From positions 124,001-188,000 of the forward strand of contig JABLXG010000004.1 of the NCBI GenBank assembly GCA_013178165.1: a DNA stretch of 64,000 bases, given 5' to 3'. A model generated the notes under the pieces. It saw only the letters and a program-made list of their open reading frames with translations, was not told the DNA's origin and made no database searches. Shown one piece after another: positions 1 to 7,568 of this stretch. Position 1 is the first letter of the stretch; every line of letters begins with the position of its first letter. The translations under genes were made by a program, and so were the position numbers. The DNA is from Anaerolineae bacterium. GTDB lineage: Bacteria; Chloroflexota; Anaerolineae; Aggregatilineales; Ch27.

Positions 1-652
1 CCTGGCCGGCCAGATCAGAGCGGGCGGTCACCAGCGCCGTCTTGGTGGCCTGCTTCTGATTTTCGGCGTAAAGCCGGGCGGCGCGCTCGTGAAGGTCGGC
101 GGTGCGGCTGGCGCGGACCATGCCCAGGAAGTCGTACAGATCGGTGCTACCGACGATCTTAAGGTTGGCGGCGATGGCCTGCATGGTGCTGGGGTCGAGC
201 GAGTCGCGCGGCTCGGGGGGCGCGTCATCGGCCCTGATCTCCAGTCCCAGCGCGTCGATGGCGGCCCGTACCACCGCCTGAGTGAGCGCAGGGCCGTAGT
301 CGCGCAGCAGGGCGTCTACTTCGGCGCGGGTGAGGAAGCCTTTAGCAGCGCGCAGGTCAAGCTCTTCGCGGAAGAGGTTCCCGATCTGCTCTGCCTGCGC
401 TGCGCGCAGGGTGCGGGCCGCCGCCCGTTCGGCCTCGCGGCGGACGGGATCGCTGAGCACCGCCTCGATGTCACCGGCCATGTCCAGGTAGCTCTTGTAG
501 CGCAGGGCATGCTTGGGATGGTTACGCCCGCGCGTCCATTCCGCTTTTTTCTGGTCCAGCCGGGCGGCGAAGGCAGCATCCGACCAGGCCGCATCAGGGT
601 CGAGTTCCAGCAGGAGAAAGTAATTGGGACGCTCAGGTGGGGTGGTGGCCAT
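1..652 (-). CDS. Partial J-like/chaperone-associated protein (C-terminus beyond window)
   Basis: The minus frame is open from an ATG at 652 to the window edge, giving about 217 residues of a longer protein. The N-terminus (NYFLLLELDPDAAWSDAAF, then a KKAEW and a NHPKHALRYKSYL stretch) looks like the short helical module seen at the start of some bacterial chaperone-linked proteins and recalls a J domain, but there is no HPD motif, so a DnaJ role is not shown. The rest is charged and helical (many Ala, Arg, Glu), with no membrane segment. It is divergent from the GrpE-Hsp70-Hsp70 genes 0.2 kb away, which suggests it is their co-chaperone; this is inference. Codon use matches the neighbours. 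The three shorter open frames overlapping it are shadows. Confidence 0.6.
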   Translation of the reverse strand, partial: MATTPPERPNYFLLLELDPDAAWSDAAFAARLDQKKAEWTRGRNHPKHALRYKSYLDMAGDIEAVLSDPVRREAERAAARTLRAAQAEQIGNLFREELDLRAAKGFLTRAEVDALLRDYGPALTQAVVRAAIDALGLEIRADDAPPEPRDSLDPSTMQAIAANLKIVGSTDLYDFLGMVRASRTADLHERAARLYAENQKQATKTALVTARSDLAGQ

Positions 653-858
653 GGACTTCCGGACTTACACTACGCCTGTTAGCCAGAGTATAAACATCCC
701 GCCTTCCCTGCGCTATAGAAGCATGAGTAAAACAAGGACCAGGAAGGGGCGCGCCATGCTGCGCCCAGGATGGGCGGCCTCAGGCTCTGACTTGCAGAAT
801 CGGCGCGGGGCTGTAAGCTAGGCGTAGCGCAGTCCGGATGGCTGGATGGAGGGACGGG

Positions 859-1482
859 GTGGAGGAAGAACAGCACACGGATTACACCGGAGAGCCGGCG
901 GCAGGGCCGGACGAGCTGGCAAGCGGCCCGGTGGATGATGTCCTGGCCCGGCTGGACGGCTTACAGGAAGACCTCCGCCAGGGTCTGATCGCGCTCGGCC
1001 AGCGGCTGACGCGCCTGGAAAAACACTTTGAGACCAAGATTCTCTACGATCAGGCCAAAGATCAGACGATCGACGCGCTGCACCGCGAGTTGCAGGATTA
1101 CCGGGACGGGCTGCAATTCCAGCATCTGCGCCCGCTGGTCGCCGACGTGCTGACCATCTATGACGATCTATCCGCCGTTCTCGAACGGTTCGCGGCGCAG
1201 GCTCCGGAGGCGGCGTCGGAAGCCGTTGCTGGATTGCTTGAGCAGTTGTTTGCCCTGCGTGATGACCTGGGCGGGGCGCTGGAGAAGCACGGCTTCGAGC
1301 TGTACGAGCATCCCGGTGAGGTGGTTGATCGTGCGTTTCAGCGCGTCCAGGCGACCATCCCGACAGACGACCCGGCGCAGGATCGCATGGTCGCCCGCCG
1401 GTTGCGGCGCGGCCTGCGCTATGGCGAGCGTGTCATCCGCCCGGAGATCATCGAGGTGTATCGTTACGAATCGGGCCGCTGA
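859..1482 (+). CDS. GrpE-like nucleotide exchange factor
   Basis: About 207 residues. An acidic N-terminus is followed by a long coiled coil (roughly 25-90) and then the compact GrpE-type core, where HLRPLVADVLTIYDDLSAVL and the C-terminal GERVIRPEIIEVYRY strand resemble the GrpE beta-wing region. GrpE releases ADP from Hsp70. Sequence identity to housekeeping GrpE looks low, so this is probably a dedicated partner of the two Hsp70 genes immediately downstream. I chose GTG at 859 because a GGAGGG stretch lies 5-6 bases before it; an in-frame ATG at 838 is the alternative and would add 7 residues. The gene is 61 bases upstream of the first Hsp70 on the same strand, consistent with one operon. 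Confidence 0.7.
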   Translation: MEEEQHTDYTGEPAAGPDELASGPVDDVLARLDGLQEDLRQGLIALGQRLTRLEKHFETKILYDQAKDQTIDALHRELQDYRDGLQFQHLRPLVADVLTIYDDLSAVLERFAAQAPEAASEAVAGLLEQLFALRDDLGGALEKHGFELYEHPGEVVDRAFQRVQATIPTDDPAQDRMVARRLRRGLRYGERVIRPEIIEVYRYESGR

Positions 1483-1543
1483 GGCCGGGTGTACAGGCGC
1501 GCGGCGATAGGCGGCCCTGATAGCGGAGCGGAAACGAGGGGAA

Positions 1544-3208
1544 ATGAGCGAGAAACACACGCCGATCTTCGGCATTGACCTGGGCACGACCTATTCCTGT
1601 ATTGCCTATGTGGACGAGTACAACCGGCCAACCGTGGTGCCCAACAGCGCCGGCGACCGCACCACGCCATCGGTCGTTCAGTTTGACGGTGATGAGCGGA
1701 TCGTGGGCAAAGAGGCCAAGAACGCCAGCCTGCTATACCCCGACACGACTGTCGAACTGATCAAGCGGGAGATGGGCAGCAAGGACTACACGTTCTACTA
1801 TCAGGGCGAGAAGTACACGCCGGAGGAGATTTCCTCATACATCATCCGCAAGCTGGTGCAGGACGCGGCGCAGTACACGGGCTACGACATCCGCGATGTG
1901 GTGATCACCTGTCCGGCCTACTTTGGCATTCCAGAACGAGAGGCGACCGCCCGCGCCGGGCAGATCGCCGGGCTGAACGTGCGCAGCATCATCAATGAGC
2001 CGACGGCGGCGGCCATCGCCTATGGCGTGCACGAACAGGCTGATCAGGTCGTGCTGGTTTACGATCTGGGCGGCGGCACATTCGACATCACCATGATCGA
2101 GATCAAGGGCGGCAACATCACCGTGATCTGCACCGATGGCGACCATTTTCTGGGCGGGCGCAACTGGGACGAGTTGATCGTGACCTACCTGGCCGAACAA
2201 TGGCAGCGGGAGACCGGCTCCAGCGAGGACCCGCTTGATTCGCCGGAAACGCTGCAGGACCTCTACCTGCGAGCGGAGCAGGCCAAGTACACCCTCACCC
2301 AGCGCGACCGGACGGATGTCAGCGTGGCCCATGCCGGCCAGCGGGCGCGCATCACCCTGACGCGGGAGAAGTTCGACGAACTGACCGAGCCGCTGCTCAG
2401 CCGTACGGTGGCGCTGACCCGCCAGGCGCTGGCGGAGGCCGCCCGGCGTGGCTATACCGCCTTTGACCAGCTCCTGCTGGTTGGTGGTTCCTCGCGGATG
2501 CCACAGGTCAGCCGGCGACTGGCGGCGGAATTCGGCATCGAGCCAAAGCTCTTTGAGCCGGACGAGGCCGTGGCCAAGGGCGCAGCGATCTTCGGCCAGA
2601 AGCTACTGCTCGACCAGGAGATCCGTATCCGTGTGGCGGAGGCGACCGGCGTCGCCCCGGAGGAGGTCGATGTCCAGGCGGCGGCCCCGCCGGTCGTCGA
2701 GGCCGTGCAGGAGGAGATCGCCCGCGATTACGGCCTGCAAATCGGCTCGGTCAAAAAGCAGGCCGAAACGCAGATCGTCAACGTCACCAGCCGCAGTTTC
2801 GGCGTGGTGGCCTGGTCGACCCAGTTGCAGGCGGAAGTGGTTAGTAATCTGATCCGGCGCAACGACCCGTTGCCCGCTTCCGCCACGCAGCGCTTCGGCA
2901 CCCGCGAACTGGGTCAGGCCACCGCCCTGATCCAGATCGTGGACAACCTTTCCACCAGCAGCCAGTACGAGCCGCCGCCGGCCAGCCGCCTGATCGCCGA
3001 AGCCGAGTTGCGCCTGCCGCCGGGCCTACCAGCCGGGTCGCCGGTGGAGATTACTTTTGACCTCAACGAGCAGGGTCGCCTGCACGCTCACGCCCGCGAA
3101 TTGACCCATGGTCAGGCGGTCGAGGTGGAGATCGAGACCGAACTGGGCGCGACCGAGGAGGAGATCGCGGCGGCGGAGCGCCGGGCCAGGTCCATCGTCA
3201 TCAGCTAG
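1544..3208 (+). CDS. Hsp70 family chaperone (DnaK-like), short
   Basis: A 554-residue Hsp70. The ATPase domain shows phosphate loop 1 (DLGTTYS, residues 12-18), phosphate loop 2 (YDLGGGTFD, about 171-179) and the adenosine motif (LLVGGSSRMPQ, about 310-320). A substrate-binding beta domain follows (SRSFGVVAWS onward, about 415-530). It stops about 60-80 residues short of typical DnaK, so the helical lid is mostly absent, ending in a short charged helix. A GAGGGG ribosome site precedes the ATG. It sits between a GrpE-like gene and an Hsp70-vWA fusion, a paralogous set separate from a housekeeping dnaK-dnaJ operon. ATP-dependent binding of client proteins in the cytoplasm is the family role; the clients here are unknown. 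Confidence 0.88.
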   Translation: MSEKHTPIFGIDLGTTYSCIAYVDEYNRPTVVPNSAGDRTTPSVVQFDGDERIVGKEAKNASLLYPDTTVELIKREMGSKDYTFYYQGEKYTPEEISSYIIRKLVQDAAQYTGYDIRDVVITCPAYFGIPEREATARAGQIAGLNVRSIINEPTAAAIAYGVHEQADQVVLVYDLGGGTFDITMIEIKGGNITVICTDGDHFLGGRNWDELIVTYLAEQWQRETGSSEDPLDSPETLQDLYLRAEQAKYTLTQRDRTDVSVAHAGQRARITLTREKFDELTEPLLSRTVALTRQALAEAARRGYTAFDQLLLVGGSSRMPQVSRRLAAEFGIEPKLFEPDEAVAKGAAIFGQKLLLDQEIRIRVAEATGVAPEEVDVQAAAPPVVEAVQEEIARDYGLQIGSVKKQAETQIVNVTSRSFGVVAWSTQLQAEVVSNLIRRNDPLPASATQRFGTRELGQATALIQIVDNLSTSSQYEPPPASRLIAEAELRLPPGLPAGSPVEITFDLNEQGRLHAHARELTHGQAVEVEIETELGATEEEIAAAERRARSIVIS

Positions 3209-3303
3209 CGGACACTCTGATCACCTGGCAGAGGGCGTCCGGCAGGGCGCCCTTTATGATCGGCTGCCGGGCGGGTACAATCGCTCGCGGAGGGGAGAGG
3301 CTT

Positions 3304-5397
3304 ATGGCGAAAGTGGTTGGCATTGACCTGGGGACGACATTTTCGGCGGTGGCGGCCATCGGCCCGGACGGGCGGCCGTTTGTGATTCCCAACGACGTCG
3401 GCGAGTTACTCACGCCGTCGGTGGTCGATCTGGGGGCTAACCCGCCACTGGTGGGCCGGGAAGCCAAACAGCGCCAGGAATTGGGCGATCCGGGCGTTTA
3501 CGCTTTCTTCAAGCGGGATATGGGCGACCCTAACGCCCTCTATATCGCTGGAGGACGGCAGTACACACCTGTTGATCTCTCCGCGTTGGTGCTTGCCTAC
3601 CTGAAGCGCTGTGCGGAGCGCTACCTGGGCGAGGCAGTGCGTGATGCAGTGGTCACCGTCCCGGCTTACTTCAACAATATGCAACGCCAGGCGACCATCG
3701 ACGCTGGTCGGCAGGCTGGGTTGAATGTCCTGCGCATTATCTCCGAGCCGACCGCTGCTGCCCTGGCCTATGGCATCCGCCCCACGGCGGAAACTTCGAC
3801 CGTGCTGGTCTATGACCTGGGCGGGGGGACGTTCGATATCTCGCTGGTGGAGATCGGGCCGGAAGCGCTACGGGTGATCGCCACAGCAGGCGATCATTAT
3901 CTGGGTGGCAAGGACTGGGACGACCGTATCCTGCGCTATCTCTCCAGCCGCTTCGAGCAGCAATTCGGCGTGGAGCTGATCGGCGATGACTTCAACGAGT
4001 TGCTGGTCAAAGCGGAGCAGGTCAAGATCGCCCTGTCGACGCGGGCCGCCGTGCGGGTGACCGTGCATGGCTCCGGGCGTAGCGGCACATATGAGATCAC
4101 CCGCGAGCAATTCGAAGGGCTAACCCACGACCTGCTGGCCCGCACCGAGCAGCTAGTCGAGCAGGTGCTGGATGACGCCGGGATGACCTGGGAGGCCATG
4201 GCTGGCGTGTTGCTGGTAGGCGGCTCGACGCGGATGCCAATGGTGCGCGACTATGTGACGCGCATGGCCGGGCGTCCGCCGATGGCCGGCGTTGACCCCG
4301 ATCAGGCAGTGGCTCTGGGCGCAGCTATCCAGGCAGCCATGGATCTGGAGGAGCGCCAGGGCGCTACGCCGACGCTATTGCTGGCCGGGCGCAAGGCGAC
4401 AGTGGATGTGATTAGCAACAGTCTGGGCATGATCGCCGAGAGCGCCGACCGCAGCTGTTACATCAACAGCATCATCATCCACAAGAATCAGCCGATCCCC
4501 TGCCAGCAGACGCGCCCGTACCGTCTGCGCGTCGGGAGGGCGGGAAAGGGCCGGCTGGAAGTGTACATGACCCAGGGCGAGGTCACCGATCCACAAGGCT
4601 GCGCTTACCTGGGTAAGTATGTCTTCTCCGGTTTCCCACGCCTGGCTTCTGATCACGCTGTGATCGACGTGACCTATGCTTACGATCGCAATGGTGTGGT
4701 GCAGGTCTCAGCGGTGGAGCGCAGCACCGGCCAGCCGCTGACGCTGGTCGTCGAGCCGCTGCCGCCCGATGTGCCCGCCCGCTTCCTGCGCCCGCCGGAG
4801 GATATGGTTGCGCCGGAGCACCTGACGCTGTACATGGCCTTTGATCTCTCCGGGAGTATGCTGGGGCGTCCGCTGCGTGAGGCCAAGAAAGCCGCCTACG
4901 GCTTCCTCAGCCAGATCGATCTGGCGTCGGCCTCGATCGGGTTGATCGAGTTCTCTGAGACGGTGCGGGTGAGCGTCCAGGCCAGCCAGAACGCTGCTGT
5001 GATCAGCAAGGGCATCGAGCGCATGAGTATCGGACGTACCGGCTGGAGTAATTTCGCCCACCCCTTTGATACGATCTATAACCTGCTGGCGGAGGTCGAC
5101 GGCAACCGCGCCGCGCTGGTGCTGGCGGACGGCGTGTGGATGCGGCAGGGGCAGGCGATCAAAGCGGCGCAACGTTGCCACGCGGCAGGCATCACGATCA
5201 TCGCCGTGGGCTTTGGCGAGGCGGATCGGGAATTTCTGCGGGCCGTGTCTTCCAGCGACGCGCTGAGCTTCTTCACCGATCTGACCACCCTGACGCATAC
5301 GTTCAGCACCATCGCCCAGGAGATCACCGAACGTGGCGGGCTGATCGATCCGGAGAGCATGCGGCTGCGCCGCGATCGATTGAATCTGGTCGATTGA
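3304..5397 (+). CDS. Hsp70-von Willebrand factor A fusion protein
   Basis: A 697-residue protein. Residues 1-380 form an Hsp70 ATPase domain (DLGTTFSAVAAIG near residue 7, YDLGGGTFDIS near 169, LLVGGSTRMPM near 304). Residues 385-500 look like a substrate-binding beta domain. In place of the helical lid, residues 508-690 form a vWA domain with an intact metal-site motif DLSGS (about 513), then the conserved GRTGWSN threonine region and ALVLADGVW. The fusion suggests that ATP-driven client binding is linked to metal-dependent protein adhesion. ATG at 3304 is preferred over the upstream start at 3256 because GGAGGGGAG lies just before it and the family begins at this point. It is last in the GrpE-Hsp70-Hsp70 run, with 95 bases to the preceding gene. 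Confidence 0.85.
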   Translation: MAKVVGIDLGTTFSAVAAIGPDGRPFVIPNDVGELLTPSVVDLGANPPLVGREAKQRQELGDPGVYAFFKRDMGDPNALYIAGGRQYTPVDLSALVLAYLKRCAERYLGEAVRDAVVTVPAYFNNMQRQATIDAGRQAGLNVLRIISEPTAAALAYGIRPTAETSTVLVYDLGGGTFDISLVEIGPEALRVIATAGDHYLGGKDWDDRILRYLSSRFEQQFGVELIGDDFNELLVKAEQVKIALSTRAAVRVTVHGSGRSGTYEITREQFEGLTHDLLARTEQLVEQVLDDAGMTWEAMAGVLLVGGSTRMPMVRDYVTRMAGRPPMAGVDPDQAVALGAAIQAAMDLEERQGATPTLLLAGRKATVDVISNSLGMIAESADRSCYINSIIIHKNQPIPCQQTRPYRLRVGRAGKGRLEVYMTQGEVTDPQGCAYLGKYVFSGFPRLASDHAVIDVTYAYDRNGVVQVSAVERSTGQPLTLVVEPLPPDVPARFLRPPEDMVAPEHLTLYMAFDLSGSMLGRPLREAKKAAYGFLSQIDLASASIGLIEFSETVRVSVQASQNAAVISKGIERMSIGRTGWSNFAHPFDTIYNLLAEVDGNRAALVLADGVWMRQGQAIKAAQRCHAAGITIIAVGFGEADREFLRAVSSSDALSFFTDLTTLTHTFSTIAQEITERGGLIDPESMRLRRDRLNLVD

Positions 5398-5409
5398 GAG
5401 CGGGTGGGA

Positions 5410-6720
5410 TCAGGGCCGGGCGACGGCCAGGACGGCTGTGGCAGCAGCAGTTTCGGGCGTTTGCTCCCGGCGGAGGACAGCTTCCAGGGCATCCTGCAGA
5501 GCGCTGGCGACGCTGCTGCTGACTTCCTCCGGCAGGATTGGCGTCGGGGCGCTGAGCAGGCGATCGACCAGGTCTACGTAATCATCGTCGCTCCACAGGC
5601 GCAGGGCAGCGCGCTGAGAGGGCAGGCGTCCCAGCGCCTGGCTGAGCGCGCCCTGCTGATCGGGTTGCATGATCCAGGTCAGGAATTCCTGCGCCGCGGC
5701 CTGGCGGTCGGAATCCGGTGTGGCGAGCGCCCACAACCAGCCGTGCAGGGTGGTCTGGGTGGGGCTTTCCGCGCTGACCAGTGACGCGGCGACCGCCTCC
5801 GGTACGTTTGCCCGCTGGGCGAGATAGGTCGTCGAATCGATGCCGATCAGAGCCAGCCCGCCACTTTGAAAGCGGCCCCAGTAGTTGCTGGCCTGCAGAG
5901 CGTCCAGGATATCCGGCGGCAGCAGGCCGTCGTCCAGAGCGGCGCGGTACTGGGTCAGCAGGCGGCGGAGCGGTTCTTCGTCCAGCACCGGGCGGCCCTG
6001 ATCGTCGGCCAGGCGACCGCCTTCGGCAACGTACTGGATCAGCAGGGTATCACTGACATTGGTCTGGCGTCCGATGACCAGGGCAAAAGGCCGCCGGGCG
6101 CCCACCAGGTCGGCCAGATCATCCGGCGCAGTGGGATAGGCGGCAGGCCGGTATACGACATGCTGCGCTTCCAGCAGGAAAGGCAGACCGAAAAGCGTGC
6201 CGGAAACCGTGCCCAGATCGCGCGCTGCGGGGTACAGGCCGTCGATCAGCGTGGCGGGCAGGTGCCCCTCCAGAGGAAAGATCAACCCGGTCTGGGCGGC
6301 GGTGACCATCTCCTCGCGGGGCAGGAGCACCAGGTCGGGCAGGGCCAGGGGGGCTACACTGCTGGCGTTGCGCAGCGTGGACATGATCCCGCCGACGCCT
6401 TCCAGGCGTTTGACGCGCAGTAGCAGCGAGCGATTGTAGCTGGCCCGGAATGCATCAAGCTGGCTGAGCAGTGCTTCTTCCGCCGGGGAACCGGCAGCCG
6501 GGTAGAGCGTCACCGGCCACCACAGCACGATCTCCGGGCGGGTCAGGGCAGGAGCGGGCGTACTTGCTGGCGTCGCCGGGATCGGCGTTGCGGTCGGTGT
6601 GGGGGCGGTTTGCCCAGCCGCCAGTTGCGCGCCTGGCTGAGGCGTCTGCGGCGCTGCGGCAAAAGCGGTGATCCCGGCCAGGATCACCAGCGCCAGCAGG
6701 ATGCGGGTCATCATGGACAT
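5410..6720 (-). CDS. Extracellular solute-binding protein (ABC transporter, family 1 type)
   Basis: A 436-residue secreted protein. It begins with a signal peptide (MSMMTRILLALVILAGITAF) and a Pro/Thr/Ala-rich linker (about 25-60), then a two-lobe binding domain: IVLWWPVTLYP, the LDAFRASYN strand-helix, LPDLVLLPREEM, LFGLPFLLEA and a C-terminal FLTWIMQPDQQ segment typical of maltose-type binding proteins. Family members capture sugars or oligosaccharides for an ABC importer, but no permease or ATPase gene lies next to it, so the ligand is unknown. I chose the ATG at 6720; AGGAGGAG lies 11 bases upstream and a TATAAT box (minus strand of 6750-6755) about 30 bases upstream. It converges with the Hsp70-vWA gene, with 12 bases between them. 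Confidence 0.75.
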   Translation of the reverse strand: MSMMTRILLALVILAGITAFAAAPQTPQPGAQLAAGQTAPTPTATPIPATPASTPAPALTRPEIVLWWPVTLYPAAGSPAEEALLSQLDAFRASYNRSLLLRVKRLEGVGGIMSTLRNASSVAPLALPDLVLLPREEMVTAAQTGLIFPLEGHLPATLIDGLYPAARDLGTVSGTLFGLPFLLEAQHVVYRPAAYPTAPDDLADLVGARRPFALVIGRQTNVSDTLLIQYVAEGGRLADDQGRPVLDEEPLRRLLTQYRAALDDGLLPPDILDALQASNYWGRFQSGGLALIGIDSTTYLAQRANVPEAVAASLVSAESPTQTTLHGWLWALATPDSDRQAAAQEFLTWIMQPDQQGALSQALGRLPSQRAALRLWSDDDYVDLVDRLLSAPTPILPEEVSSSVASALQDALEAVLRREQTPETAAATAVLAVARP

Positions 6721-6749
6721 CAGGGTATATTCTCCTCCTGTGTCGGGCA

Positions 6750-6755
6750 ATTATA
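6750..6755 (-). promoter_or_regulatory. -10 box of the solute-binding protein gene
   Basis: The minus strand reads TATAAT here, 30 bases before the start codon at 6720. The nearest TTGCCT is 21 bases further upstream, too far for a normal -35, so only the -10 box is claimed. Confidence 0.4.
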
Positions 6756-6802
6756 CTGGCTGGCGCCGGGCTGTCCAGGCAATGTGGTTGCGCCCAGCCT
6801 GT

Positions 6803-6837
6803 AAAACACACTGCCACGGGCGGCCCCGTGGCAGTGT
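6803..6837 (-). terminator. Intrinsic terminator after tRNA-Ser
   Basis: On the minus strand a perfect 13-base stem (arms 6808-6820 and 6825-6837, four-base loop) is followed by GTGTTTT-like sequence (AAAA at 6803-6806 on the plus strand). It lies just beyond the 3' end of the tRNA-Ser gene. Confidence 0.75.
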
Positions 6838-6841
6838 CTTC

Positions 6842-6934
<93 letters not shown>

Positions 6935-6957
6935 AGGTCTTGTTATGGGGGGCGTTT

Positions 6958-7458
6958 TCAGCGCCCGTTTTTGCCCTGCGCCCGCAACGAACGGAAGAAT
7001 TCGCGGATGAGTTCGGCGGCTTCTTCCGCCAGCGGGCCTTCCAGCACGGTCACCGCGACCCGATGGTTGAGCAGGGGGTGGGCCAGCACGTCCAGGATAC
7101 TGCCCGCCGCGCCGGCCTTCGGGTCAGGTGTGGCGTAGACCAGCCGGGGCAAGCGGGCCAGCACCATCGCCCCGGCGCACATAGTGCACGGTTCCAGCGT
7201 GCAGTACAGCGTCACGCCGTCCAGCCGCCAGCGCCCGGTGTGCGCCGCCGCCTGCCGGATGGCGATCATCTCGGCGTGGGCGGTGGGGTCCTGGTCGGCT
7301 TCGCGGCGGTTGCGCCCGATTCCGATTACCTGCCCCTCCAGCACCGCTACCGCGCCGATGGGCACGTCCGCGTGGGCCAGCGCCTGGCGCGCCTCATCAA
7401 GAGCCAGGCGCATCCATTGGGCGTCAGCACGGGCGGTCTCATCCATAGCGGGCGTCAT
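6958..7458 (-). CDS. tadA: tRNA-specific adenosine-34 deaminase
   Basis: A 162-166 residue cytidine/adenosine deaminase-fold enzyme that converts A34 to inosine in tRNA-Arg(ACG). The zinc and catalytic motifs are intact: TAHAEM (His and proton-shuttling Glu) and LEPCTMCAGAM (two Cys). Also typical are VPIGAVAV near the N-terminus and the C-terminal FFRSLR helix. Two starts are possible, ATG at 7458 and ATG at 7446 (MDETARAD). Neither has a ribosome site. A TATAAT sequence (minus strand of 7457-7462) overlaps the first ATG, so if that is the -10 box the transcript would begin near 7450 and the 7446 start would be leaderless. The gene lies 23 bases upstream of tRNA-Ser on the same strand. Confidence 0.92.
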   Translation of the reverse strand: MTPAMDETARADAQWMRLALDEARQALAHADVPIGAVAVLEGQVIGIGRNRREADQDPTAHAEMIAIRQAAAHTGRWRLDGVTLYCTLEPCTMCAGAMVLARLPRLVYATPDPKAGAAGSILDVLAHPLLNHRVAVTVLEGPLAEEAAELIREFFRSLRAQGKNGR

Positions 7459-7568
7459 TATAGCACAGCGTTTGCCGCGCTGATAGGGTTTCCAGCTGGG
7501 CGATTGACCCGCGCGGACGGACAACGTTACCATTAACCATAACCAGAGGGAAGAAAAGGGCAAACTTG

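Noticed and set aside
653-858. CIRCE-type heat-shock operator before the GrpE-like gene
   Set aside because: No TTAGCACTC/GAGTGCTAA inverted repeat is present; the gap shows only weak -10-like sequences.
6750-6782. Full promoter TTGCCT-TATAAT for the solute-binding protein
   Set aside because: The spacer is 21 bases, too long; only the -10 box was kept.
5404-6804. Plus-strand frames opposite the solute-binding protein gene
   Set aside because: They lack ribosome sites and motifs, whereas the minus frame has a signal peptide and family motifs.
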